The notes under the pieces were generated by a model, which was not told the origin of the DNA, ran no database searches, and saw nothing but the letters and a program-made list of their open reading frames with translations. The position numbers were made by a program, and so were the translations under genes. From Methanoculleus oceani (GTDB taxonomy: Archaea; Halobacteriota; Methanomicrobia; Methanomicrobiales; Methanoculleaceae): 64,000 nt of DNA. The stretch covers positions 1-64,000 of the forward strand of contig NZ_QFDM01000001.1 in the NCBI RefSeq assembly GCF_023702065.1, given 5' to 3'. This document shows, piece by piece, positions 9,448 to 17,410 of the stretch. Every line of letters begins with the position of its first letter. The first letter of the stretch is position 1.

Positions 9448-10279
9448 CACTTTTCCCGGCCGCCGCGGTATCCGCGAGGAGTTCCGCCACAATACCGGGC
9501 ACCTCGCTGACGTTCCGGATCACCCGGTCTGCGGTGGTATAGAGTATATCCGGTTTCCGATCGGACTGCTGTTCGGTGAGCACCGCGAGATCCGCCTTCC
9601 GGAAAGCGTTCAGGTCGTTGATGGCATCCCCTACCATAACAACCTTGTCATACTGCTCCTGGAGGTCTTCGACGATCCGGGCCTTCATCGAGGGGGTCGC
9701 GACGCCGTAGACCCGTTCCCGGGGGATGCCGAGGTAGTCGCCCATCCGTTCGAGCTTTGCGACGCGGTCCCCGGACGCTATGTATGCGGGAACGCCCATC
9801 CGGTGCAGTTCGCTGACGGCCTCTCTCGCACCGTCAAACGGTCTCCCCCCCGTCGTCACCGTGAACTCGATGCAGGAGAGGTCCATATTCAGGATCACGC
9901 CGCTGTTCATGGTGACGATCGACTCTCTCTTGCAGCAGTTCCAGACCTGCCTGATACAGGCCTGCAGATCGCTGATACGGGCATGCCTGTCGGTATAGAG
10001 GAGCTCCGCGACCTCCTCGGCGGGGATGACCCGCCGCGAACAGGCCACCCCGAAGCCTATGGAGCGCTCCAGGAAGAACTCCGAGAGGAGCCGGTCCTCC
10101 GGCGCTTCCATGACGTCCCGGGAGTGGAGGTGGAGTACGACGAGCACTCGCGCATCTGATCCGAAGGTGATGGTCGTGGTCTCGACCTCGGTCAGCATCT
10201 CGTCGTGAAGGAGATCGCGTGCTACACGGTAGGTCCGGAGAAGTGTGCCCGCACTATCGAAAACAACGGCTACCGACAT
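9437..10279 (-). CDS. HAD-superfamily hydrolase, P-type-ATPase-like
   Basis: A 280-residue soluble HAD protein. Motif I is FDSAGTLL (nucleophile Asp8), motif II is in IASGDRVAKL, and motif IV is GDAINDLNAF near residue 220, followed by an ADLAVL segment. Motif order and spacing resemble the phosphorylation domain of metal P-type ATPases, but membrane segments are absent. An insert of about 130 residues between motifs I and II contains a CC pair and acts as a cap. It is upstream of atwA in the same orientation, so a link to MCR activation is possible but unproven. Substrate unknown. Confidence 0.8.
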   Translation of the reverse strand: MSVAVVFDSAGTLLRTYRVARDLLHDEMLTEVETTTITFGSDARVLVVLHLHSRDVMEAPEDRLLSEFFLERSIGFGVACSRRVIPAEEVAELLYTDRHARISDLQACIRQVWNCCKRESIVTMNSGVILNMDLSCIEFTVTTGGRPFDGAREAVSELHRMGVPAYIASGDRVAKLERMGDYLGIPRERVYGVATPSMKARIVEDLQEQYDKVVMVGDAINDLNAFRKADLAVLTEQQSDRKPDILYTTADRVIRNVSEVPGIVAELLADTAAAGKSATI

Positions 10280-10322
10280 CTATTCTCACGTCAATAAGTC
10301 TATGTAGTGGTCGTCTGAATGA

Positions 10323-11258
10323 ATGACTATGTTACTGAGTGAGACGGCAGCAAGCATAAAGAGTATGGAGATCCGGGGCGCCGGCAGGATCGCACGGGCG
10401 GCGGTGGAAGCACTGGCCGATTATGCCAAAAATCTCGACGCGTCCGACCCCGAGACCTTCAAACGGGAGATGCAGAGGGCGGCCGATATCCTCACCGGGA
10501 CCCGCCCGACCGCCGTCTCGCTCCCGAACGCGGTGAGAAGCGTTATGCGGGCCCTCGACTCATTCGAGTCCGTGGAGGCCGCACGGGACGCGGTTCTTGC
10601 CCGGGCAGCGGAGTTCGTCGATCACTCGGAGCACGCGGTCGAGCGGATAGCGGCGATCGGGGCACGCCACATATCCGACGGCGACGTCCTCCTCACCCAC
10701 TGCAACTCCGAGGCGGCGCTCGGGTGCATCCTCGAGGCACACCGGCAGGGCAAAGAGTTCGAGGTCTACGCGACGGAGGTGCGGCCCCGGGGCCAGGGGC
10801 TCGTCACGATCAGGACCTTGAACGACGCCGGAATCCGGACGAACTACATCGTCGACTCGGCGGTCCGCTACTTCATCAACGACGTCGACCTCGTCTTCGT
10901 CGGCGCCGACGCGATCGCGGTGAACGGCGCGGTGGTGAACAAGATCGGGACCGCCCAGATCGCGCACGCCGCACACGAAGCCCGGACGAACGTCATCGTG
11001 GCGGCCGAGACCTACAAATTTGCTCCGAGGACCATCCTCGGGGAACTGATCGAGATCGAGGAGCGCGATCCCGACGAGGTTCTGCCCCGGGCGGTGGCGG
11101 AGGAACTTCCGTTCGTCCAGGTCAGGAACCCGGCCTTCGACGTGACGCCCGCGGAGTACGTCGACCTGATCGTCACCGAGCAGGGGGCGATCCCGCCGGG
11201 GCTGGCGTATACGGTGATCCGGGACTGCCTGGGGTGGAAGATCGAGGAGTTGCGGTGA
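10323..11258 (+). CDS. Ribose-1,5-bisphosphate isomerase
   Basis: A 311-residue protein of the eIF2B-alpha-like family that interconverts ribose 1,5-bisphosphate and ribulose 1,5-bisphosphate in the archaeal AMP (NMP) phosphorylase-RuBisCO pathway. Cys127 (THCNSEAAL) and Asp196 (VGADAI) correspond, with a constant offset of six, to catalytic Cys133 and Asp202 of the Thermococcus enzyme. An initiation-factor 2B regulatory role is the alternative, but these catalytic residues favour the isomerase. The ATG at 10329 is an alternative start. It runs into the next small gene by a GTGA overlap. Confidence 0.88.
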   Translation: MTMLLSETAASIKSMEIRGAGRIARAAVEALADYAKNLDASDPETFKREMQRAADILTGTRPTAVSLPNAVRSVMRALDSFESVEAARDAVLARAAEFVDHSEHAVERIAAIGARHISDGDVLLTHCNSEAALGCILEAHRQGKEFEVYATEVRPRGQGLVTIRTLNDAGIRTNYIVDSAVRYFINDVDLVFVGADAIAVNGAVVNKIGTAQIAHAAHEARTNVIVAAETYKFAPRTILGELIEIEERDPDEVLPRAVAEELPFVQVRNPAFDVTPAEYVDLIVTEQGAIPPGLAYTVIRDCLGWKIEELR

Positions 11259-11419
11259 ATACGGTGTTCGATGAGGAACCGCTCGATGAGGAGACACTCA
11301 GGAAGATCGAGCGGTCGCTTGAGGACCTCAGGGCAGGGCGGACCTATACCCTGGAGGAGGTCATGGCGGAACTGAAGGGGGGTGACCGGCGTGGTCGTCG
11401 CGGCGACGGCCCGCGATGA
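11255..11419 (+). CDS. Small antitoxin-like protein (RelB/ParD style)
   Basis: A 54-residue charged protein starting at GTG 11255, overlapping the previous stop as GTGA, so translation is probably coupled. The stretch SLEDLRAGRTYTLEEVMAEL is typical of the C-terminal half of RelB-type antitoxins or their orphan relatives. No intact toxin follows: only a 35-codon frame from 11391 is open. It may be an orphan antitoxin or a small regulator of the isomerase operon. Too short for certainty. Confidence 0.5.
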   Translation: MNTVFDEEPLDEETLRKIERSLEDLRAGRTYTLEEVMAELKGGDRRGRRGDGPR

Positions 11420-11504
11420 CACAGAGAGCGTCTCGCGGCTCGTAGCGGTGCAGGGAGGCGAGGAGCCTGCACCGCTTGCCGGCGAAACGTCCGGATGAGA
11501 GGTC

Positions 11505-11906
11505 TTATGTCTCCGGGGGAGTATCGGGGATATACGACGGGTACGTCTTGTAGACGGAGGAGACCATGCATGACTCGTTGACCTGGACGACAATCATCGA
11601 GGCGGTCATGCGGTCGTCGGGGTCCGGGTCCCCGAGGCGAAAGAGAATCTGGGTGTAGTTCACATTCCTCTCAGGATAGGAGCCCTTTGAAAATACGATC
11701 GTATCGATGCTCTTGTTGCCCAGCAACCCGACGACCTCCGGATCATGGAGCGCCACGGTCAATGCGTCGCGCGACGTGATCCTCTCCGGGCATGCAACCC
11801 CTGCCGTGGCGGGCTCGCCCTGCGCTGCAAGGAGATAGTCGACCCCGGTTCCAGCGATGAAGGCCAGGATTACGAGGGCAGCAGTCAACGGTTTTACACT
11901 ATTCAT
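11505..11906 (-). CDS. Secreted or membrane-anchored hypothetical protein
   Basis: Unrecognised protein of 133 residues from the ATG at 11906 (an in-frame ATG at 11918 adds four). Residues 5-25 (VKPLTAALVILAFIAGTGV) form a signal peptide or single anchor. The exported part contains two cysteines and an N-x-S/T sequon (NESC, NYTQ), with a sequence suggestive of a small beta-rich domain. Its promoter (element A, 11971-12020) shares an operator-like sequence with the lipoprotein gene at 13208, so both likely belong to one regulon controlled by the nearby membrane regulator. Confidence 0.6.
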   Translation of the reverse strand: MNSVKPLTAALVILAFIAGTGVDYLLAAQGEPATAGVACPERITSRDALTVALHDPEVVGLLGNKSIDTIVFSKGSYPERNVNYTQILFRLGDPDPDDRMTASMIVVQVNESCMVSSVYKTYPSYIPDTPPET

Positions 11907-11970
11907 AACCTGATACACCTTTGATTACCATGCCGCGGGGGGCATCGGCGATGGAGACTTCGCGATTCCT

Positions 11971-12020
11971 CCTTATACCTTTTCTCGGACAAACACCAAT
12001 TTGTCCGGGCGTTCGAAGGC
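11971..12020 (-). promoter_or_regulatory. Operator/promoter element A
   Basis: Reading leftward, the palindrome GGACAAA-n6-TTTGTCC (11987-12006) is followed by GAAAAGGTATAAGG, a BRE plus TATA pair. Thirty of 38 bases (11971-12008) match element B at 14384-14421 without gaps, and TTCGAAGGC is conserved just outside both. The core ACAAACACCAATT (11989-12001) is identical in element C. This looks like a transcription-factor site placed directly upstream of TATA. Confidence 0.65.
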
Positions 12021-12135
12021 TCCGGATCGGAAGAAAGAGGTGGTCTACCAGCATCGGAGCCTGACGTGTCGGCGCTTCCCTTGGAGACTGGGGGCAGGCA
12101 GAACGCGTGCATTCGGCATTTTTCCGACCCTGTCG

Positions 12136-13200
12136 TCACCGCAGGTCCATCCGCATGAAACGGGTGTACGCCGCTCCGAAGAAGATCGCCGGTAACGCAA
12201 GCATCGCGACGATCGGCTGCCAGATGAGAGCGATCAGGCCGGGTAGATCGGGAAGCGGGTCCTCCATGGGGTTGGGCGTCCTCAAGGCAAAGGGGTCGGG
12301 GATGATCCACATCGAGAACCGTGGATTGGTGATCGCCAGCGAGAGTTCCAGGTAATTCCTTTGTGGCGAGAGGAGGCGGACGGTCGCTCCGATACGCTCC
12401 TGGTGTTCGAGGTAGGCTCGCTCCTCCTCCCGGTACTGCAGCCACACCTCCTCGGTGAATTGCGGGTCGCTCGTGTCCACCGGTTCCGGGGGTGTTCCGG
12501 CAACCGCATCGGTAAGGATGCCGCCGAAGATCGGTACGATGGAGGAGAAGACGAAGATAGTGACCAGGGACCAGACAAGAGCGCTCCCGCTGTCGGCAAC
12601 GACCGCCGAGGCGAGGAGAGCGACCGAGAAGAATGTGAAGAGGTAGACCAGCGAAACGAACCAGAAGACCAGGATCGCACCGAGTTCGGCAGGCGACGGG
12701 ACGATTGCAAAGAGCAGGAGGAGCGCGAGCGCGATGAGAACCGCGATGCTCATCGCCAGCGTCAGGGCGGCGAATCCACCGAGCGCCTTGCCGGTGATCA
12801 CCTCGTCGCGAAAAACCGGACGAGAAAGGAGGGTTTTGAGCGAGCCTGACCAGCGTTCCCGCGTGATCAGGTCGAACCCGGTCGCGATCGCAAGCAGCGG
12901 GCCGTAACTCGCGACCATCGAGGAGAGGTTGAGGAAGACCGTGAGGAGAGAGGGCTTCTCCGGCATCCACCCGGGATAACCCAGGAACTTCGGCACCGGC
13001 GCGGTACCGTCGGAGTATGCCGCGAGTTTCTCGCTGTAGTTCTCGACGCCCTCGTAGAGGGAGACGGAGCAGAGGATCAGGAAGAGGAGGAGGACAAGGG
13101 TGAACCGCCGGCTCGCGAGGTGGTCGGCAAACTCTTTCCATGCCACGAGGAGCGTGCGATTCGGACCGGATACCCGGTCTGCCATCCTCTTGTCTTCCAC
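12136..13200 (-). CDS. ABC-2 type transporter permease
   Basis: A 354-residue integral membrane protein. One membrane helix lies near residues 32-50, then a long exported loop, then a group of about five helices (residues 95-230) and one near the C-terminus (about 325-345). The pattern RERWSGSLKTLLSRPVFRDEVITGK is split across the helix 2-3 region and typifies NosY-like ABC-2 permeases. It lies 7 bases after the lipoprotein gene, so the two form an operon. No ABC ATPase is encoded nearby, which is odd for this family; the ATPase must come from elsewhere, or the permease is a remnant. Confidence 0.78.
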   Translation of the reverse strand: MEDKRMADRVSGPNRTLLVAWKEFADHLASRRFTLVLLLFLILCSVSLYEGVENYSEKLAAYSDGTAPVPKFLGYPGWMPEKPSLLTVFLNLSSMVASYGPLLAIATGFDLITRERWSGSLKTLLSRPVFRDEVITGKALGGFAALTLAMSIAVLIALALLLLFAIVPSPAELGAILVFWFVSLVYLFTFFSVALLASAVVADSGSALVWSLVTIFVFSSIVPIFGGILTDAVAGTPPEPVDTSDPQFTEEVWLQYREEERAYLEHQERIGATVRLLSPQRNYLELSLAITNPRFSMWIIPDPFALRTPNPMEDPLPDLPGLIALIWQPIVAMLALPAIFFGAAYTRFMRMDLR

Positions 13201-13207
13201 GAATCCG

Positions 13208-14197
13208 TTACCACCCCGGGTTATAATTTTCAGAAAGAACCTCTCCCGAATGGGCGTTCATCCATATTTCAGCCGCCCTCGGCGGATCCTGCGAGCGGTG
13301 CCGCTCGTCGTCGAACGTGATGTGCCAGGCAAGAGGCACCGCGACCGGTTCCGTTGATGGACGTTGCCGTGCGTTCAGGTCGTACCACCGCAACTCTGTC
13401 GACCGGATGGCGAACTCGCCGGGATCCTTGCCGTAGGTATCGTTGAGGTACGCCAGAACCCGTTCCTGTACCGCGTCTTCCGGGATCGAGGGGTCAGGAT
13501 CGGCCATGGTGTCGTTGTTCGATACTTTCCAGAATTTAGAAAAAGAGACGACGCGGCCGTTGACCGAATCGATTGCAAGGATGAACCCGTCATACAGGCA
13601 GAGAACGCCGTCGATCGAGCGCCGATACACGAAATGGTACGGGCCGTTTCGCGAACCCAGCGGTGTATCTACCATAGAGAGTGCGGCGTCGGTCTTCACG
13701 ATGTTCGAACTCTCGGTTCGCTCCCGGAGATACGCATCGGCAATCTCTTCCGCCGCATCGATCGTGATTGCAGGATCATCAGACCGGAAATAGTCGCGGC
13801 CATCCTGGAAATGCACCATCTCCCCGTCGACAGCATCAATCGATACCATGATATCGTCTGCAGGATCGCGGTCGTCTTCCGCTTTCACCCGGAACCGCCA
13901 GACGTCGCCGTAGGTCTGCACATCGTACGGTTCGGCGACCATCCGTTCGATCCGGATCCCGGGGATCTCCCGCTCCAGTCCGGCCGCGGCGAGAAAACGC
14001 GCTTCTTCCTCGCCGATCAGGCCGTCCGGCGACGGTTGGGCCGGTGTCACCCCGGGTGACGCTGTCGCCTCCGGCGATGTCGGTGCAGCCGGTCCGTCTC
14101 CACCGGCATCCGTCCCGACACACCCCGCCGACGCTGCCAAACAGGCAAGGAGGAGGACTGCTGCGAGTGTGTAACCGATTTTGTTGATAGGTTTCAT
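13208..14197 (-). CDS. Secreted lipoprotein with PepSY-like repeats
   Basis: A 329-residue exported protein. The leader ends LACLAASAGC, a lipobox-like site with Cys26, followed by a Thr/Pro/Ala-rich linker to about residue 60. The mature part has two similar modules (around 60-180 and 180-320) with segments such as ISIDAVDGEMV and LAIDSVNGRVVSFSK, the strand pattern of PepSY or YPEB-type domains. It is transcribed from element B with a leader of about 170 nt and is followed by the ABC-2 permease. Substrate or partner unknown. Confidence 0.65.
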   Translation of the reverse strand: MKPINKIGYTLAAVLLLACLAASAGCVGTDAGGDGPAAPTSPEATASPGVTPAQPSPDGLIGEEEARFLAAAGLEREIPGIRIERMVAEPYDVQTYGDVWRFRVKAEDDRDPADDIMVSIDAVDGEMVHFQDGRDYFRSDDPAITIDAAEEIADAYLRERTESSNIVKTDAALSMVDTPLGSRNGPYHFVYRRSIDGVLCLYDGFILAIDSVNGRVVSFSKFWKVSNNDTMADPDPSIPEDAVQERVLAYLNDTYGKDPGEFAIRSTELRWYDLNARQRPSTEPVAVPLAWHITFDDERHRSQDPPRAAEIWMNAHSGEVLSENYNPGW

Positions 14198-14383
14198 GGT
14201 TCTATCCTCATTTCACGCATGCCCCGGGAGGCCGCGGAACCGCAAGGGCTATTCCTGTTCACAGCCGCCAGCACCATCAGCCTCCAGGCACGCCGTGGGA
14301 GCCGGGAAACGACGCCAATCGAGATCCGCAGACTCACGCAGGATACCGCATGCGGTATCGCCAATCGAGACGTTGTTGTCCGT

Positions 14384-14433
14384 CTTTATACCTTTTCTGT
14401 GCCAATCATCAATTCGACCGGATATTCGAAGGC
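14384..14433 (-). promoter_or_regulatory. Operator/promoter element B
   Basis: Reading leftward, CGAATTGATGATTGGC leads into GAAAAGGTATAAAG (BRE/TATA). It matches element A at 30 of 38 positions, and both carry TTCGAAGGC immediately upstream. It drives the lipoprotein/permease operon whose first ATG is at 14197. The rest of 14198-14596 holds no credible gene; the frame across it would translate the promoter itself. Confidence 0.6.
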
Positions 14434-14596
14434 CCGTATCGTGAATCAGATCCGTTCTGCAGATGCAGGAGCCTGCTACTCCGGCACAATCCCCGAACAC
14501 CGGCTGCAGGCCGATCGGGCACGTCTGCGCGGCGCCGGCGGGGGCCGGAGATGTGCCGGACTGAAGGTGGCAAGAGCCTTCATCCGCAAGACAGAC

Positions 14597-15442
14597 TCAC
14601 ACGGTATGTTCCGCCGGCACCCGTGCGGGTTCGGGGCTGCGGTCATGCACATACTCCGCCAGCATTCGAGAGGAGTTGTCGGTGAGAGTATACCGCACAT
14701 ACCGCCCCTCCCTCTCGGACGTTACAATCCCCTGGTGTTCCAGATATTTTACGTGCGTATAGACTGTGGCTTTGGACAGACCCGACTCTTCGGCGAGTTC
14801 TTCGGTGCGTGTACCCCCATTCAGGGAGATCTGTGTTATAATTCCCCGCAGGGTGTCATCACCCATGGCAATGATAAGAGCCTCTTTTTCAGCAGAGTAC
14901 GGCGAACCTGTGGCGAAATAATGGCATCTCCCCCTGCTCCTGATCGCCTTCAACAGGCCTGCGGACTCCAGTCTTTCCAGATGATACCCAAGTGTCCCTC
15001 TCGTCAGGGACATCTCCTTCAGCAACTTCCTGAAATGCAACCCCGGGTTTGCCTTGATGAAACTCAGGGTCTCAAGCCTCCGCGGGCTGTCCAGAACATT
15101 CTTTCTGGAGATTCGTTTGTACCCGAGGTAGCCGACGGCCTTCAGGGGGAGAAGGGTCTCGAACGGGGCCACCGTTAACTGGGGAAACACGCATAGCAGC
15201 AGGACGAGCCAGAGCGGGATCGGGTCGATCTCCTGCACCTTCTCGCCCGATACAGATATACCAGGCTCTTGCCCGACGTTTCTAGAAGGCCGGACCGTGT
15301 ATTCGGTGGCATCGGCAACCGATACCAGCAGTACCGAAAAAAGGATCGAGAGGGTGAGTAACCGGAGAAGTCTGCCCGGTTCAGCGCAGGTAAAAGTTGA
15401 GGGTGTATGGTCTCTGGAACGGCACCCGCTCGCCGTATACAT
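14597..15442 (-). CDS. Membrane-anchored winged-helix transcriptional regulator
   Basis: A regulator with two membrane segments and two DNA-binding domains. Counted from the ATG at 15442 (281 aa), the first hydrophobic segment LLRLLTLSILFSVLLVSVADA could be a signal or anchor, and LWLVLLLCVFPQL is a second. Two winged helices follow: one around LHFRKLLKEMSLTRGTLGYH and one around RTEELAEESGLSKATVYTH. Further in-frame ATGs at 15469 and 15520 would overlap the upstream broken gene more. It sits among three promoters sharing one operator-like sequence, so it is the natural candidate for their regulator, perhaps sensing a signal outside the membrane. Confidence 0.72.
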   Translation of the reverse strand: MYTASGCRSRDHTPSTFTCAEPGRLLRLLTLSILFSVLLVSVADATEYTVRPSRNVGQEPGISVSGEKVQEIDPIPLWLVLLLCVFPQLTVAPFETLLPLKAVGYLGYKRISRKNVLDSPRRLETLSFIKANPGLHFRKLLKEMSLTRGTLGYHLERLESAGLLKAIRSRGRCHYFATGSPYSAEKEALIIAMGDDTLRGIITQISLNGGTRTEELAEESGLSKATVYTHVKYLEHQGIVTSEREGRYVRYTLTDNSSRMLAEYVHDRSPEPARVPAEHTV

Positions 15443-15832
15443 CGGATGTCCGGGTTCCTGGTTCCACATAATTGCTATCTGGGTCAATGTCGATATCAAT
15501 CCTGTTATTTGTCTTCCCATCGCTATCGTCGCGGAACGTGGCGGGCCTACTCCCCGGAAGGACGTATGTCAACATCCGGGTTGAGGCTCAGTCCTCCGGA
15601 TACACTCTGGATGTGCGACACCGCTTCCGACATAGAACCGGTGCCTGTTAGTCTCACCCTGGCCGATGCTGTCGCACAGCCGCAGGATCATTACCGGAAT
15701 CGTCCGACGCCGGAGGGCGGGTACCCGCCCTTCAGTTGCCGACACCGGGGGCACAGCGAAGAAGGCAACGGCCGACAGCAGGGCAAGAGTTATACATTTT
15801 CTCTTTTCTGATACCTCAATGTCGTATTCCAT
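15381..15832 (-). pseudogene. Frameshifted secreted-protein gene upstream of the regulator
   Basis: Coding character moves between frames along this stretch. From 15832 a signal peptide reads KRKCITLALLSAVAFFAV and continues to a stop at 15569. A second frame between about 15545 and 15680 gives TGTGSMSEAVSHIQSVSGG-like secreted sequence. A third, ending at 15381, reads RPATFRDDSDGKTNNRIDID and ends NFYLR. Each piece looks like part of one exported protein, but joining them needs at least two frameshifts. It may be a decayed gene or contain sequencing errors. Its end overlaps the regulator's start. Confidence 0.5.
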
Positions 15833-15839
15833 ATTTTAT

Positions 15840-15873
15840 GAGTTTTATAGCACAAACACCAATTCTATTCTCG
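15840..15873 (-). promoter_or_regulatory. Operator/promoter element C
   Basis: ACAAACACCAATT (15852-15864) is identical to 13 bases of element A. Reading leftward it is followed at once by GCTATAAAACTC, a TATA-like element. It lies just upstream of the broken secreted-protein gene and the regulator, which would make the regulator autoregulated. Apart from this element, 15874-16234 holds nothing I can support. Confidence 0.55.
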
Positions 15874-16240
15874 TCTCTGCCCCCATTTATTCCCGGGGGC
15901 GAACTTGCCTGAAAAACCATCACAACCGGATTGGGGCCGGAACAGTCATACCTGAAGAAACGGGTGCAGTATTGACGTGCCGGGACAGCCTGCGCGCAGC
16001 GTTGAACTGCACACATCACGAGACGTCATGAATCAGAGAGCCCTTTCCGGAATCGGAGCCCCGGGTCTCGTTCGGCCGCCCCAGCACAGGCTCCAGCCGG
16101 CAGCGGCGAATTTCAGAGAGCCAAATGTATTGAACGCCTCGGCATGTAGCTGATTGTGACAGAAAACGTATGTAGAGGAACGTTGAGTTCTCAATCATGA
16201 ATGCTGCATGCGGTCGCCTGCACCAGTGTAGAGGGTGGAG

Positions 16241-17317
16241 ATGATTGAAGGCCTATCAATAAGGAGATATATCACCCTGGCGATCTGCATCGCATTCGCC
16301 GCCGGTGTTCTATCCATATTCGTGCTTAGTTACGACCCAGGACCCCCCACAATTTCCCTTTCGCAGAACATCTACGGCATCCCGCTCTCGGAAATGTGGG
16401 CGATCGTAGAGGAGCAGACCGGCGTCGAGAACACAACGGCTGTCCTTAGAGAGTTCAGGCTCGTAACTGCAAACGACGGGTCGATCGAATCGTTGCATAT
16501 GGACTTCCACGGAGACGCTGAAGGTCTCCATCGATGGTACCGGATTGCAGTCAGCCCTGTGGGCGCCATGACCTGGGATTCCCTGACAATCGATACGGTG
16601 CCGGCAGGGGAGCATCCGCTCGTCCTTCTCTCCGAGATCGAACGGATCCCTTATCTGGAGTTGATCGGCGAGAACAGGGGGTTGATCGTCGAAGTCGATG
16701 CACAGTATGGGGATCTGGCATACGACGCCGGATATCGACCCCTCTTCGCCCTGAACCAGGGCGAGGTCGTTCCCCTGGAGAGGGTGGTGTTCTCTACAAA
16801 CGACCCCTGGTATGACATCGCCGTCTTTAACAGAACAGAGGACAGTGTTAGAGGAGGTGTGCACTACTGCACGCTGTTCACGCGCAGCGACCTTGACAGA
16901 ACTGAGACGGTTGATTACAGGGAGGCGGAGTCTTCCACAAGAGTGTACCATCCTGACGGTCTCTGTGATCAGGGCCCCATCACCGTCACGCTCGGAGGGC
17001 TTCCCTTCTCGAAGGGTGGAAAAAGCGCATCGCTTCCGGATCTGGAGAATTTCACCACCGCCATAGAAGATCGGATACAGAAAGACTACCTCTATCCCAA
17101 CGGGTCTCTCATCGGTTTCGGCTACGATCTTGACGGCTATCTCCGGGTGAGCCTCTGGAACGGCCCGCCTCCGCCGGAGAACGTCTCCTCGATAGAAACA
17201 ATGTATACGGTGCTTGATACGCGGGCAGGGGAGATGGGGATTGAGGATATCCCGGTGAAGTTCACGGTGTTCATTTCCCCGCCGGAGCCGGTCCTCGGTC
17301 CTCGAATGGAACCATAA
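16241..17317 (+). CDS. Membrane-anchored exported hypothetical protein
   Basis: Unrecognised protein of 358 residues. Residues 9-30 (RYITLAICIAFAAGVLSIFV) form one N-terminal anchor, and the rest is predicted outside the membrane, with several N-glycosylation sequons (NTTA, NRTE, NFTT, NGSL, NVSS) and two cysteines. GTG at 16235 is an alternative start. It is oriented away from the regulator block. No family could be assigned; the abundance of sequons supports an exported archaeal protein. Confidence 0.65.
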   Translation: MIEGLSIRRYITLAICIAFAAGVLSIFVLSYDPGPPTISLSQNIYGIPLSEMWAIVEEQTGVENTTAVLREFRLVTANDGSIESLHMDFHGDAEGLHRWYRIAVSPVGAMTWDSLTIDTVPAGEHPLVLLSEIERIPYLELIGENRGLIVEVDAQYGDLAYDAGYRPLFALNQGEVVPLERVVFSTNDPWYDIAVFNRTEDSVRGGVHYCTLFTRSDLDRTETVDYREAESSTRVYHPDGLCDQGPITVTLGGLPFSKGGKSASLPDLENFTTAIEDRIQKDYLYPNGSLIGFGYDLDGYLRVSLWNGPPPPENVSSIETMYTVLDTRAGEMGIEDIPVKFTVFISPPEPVLGPRMEP

Positions 17318-17410
17318 GGATGCACCGCTCCCCTGCCGGACCCCATCCCCCACGAACCACCACGGTTTATCACCCGCCGCTCCCAATACCTACAATAGCG
17401 AGGCTACACT

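Noticed and set aside
11382-11500. Possible toxin after the antitoxin-like gene
   Set aside because: Only about 38 codons remain, without RelE/ParE catalytic residues; at most a remnant.
14249-14500. 83-codon minus-strand frame
   Set aside because: It translates through promoter element B and has no domain or signal peptide.
16016-16198. 60-codon minus-strand frame
   Set aside because: No ribosome-binding site, no homology by eye, in a region with poor coding character.
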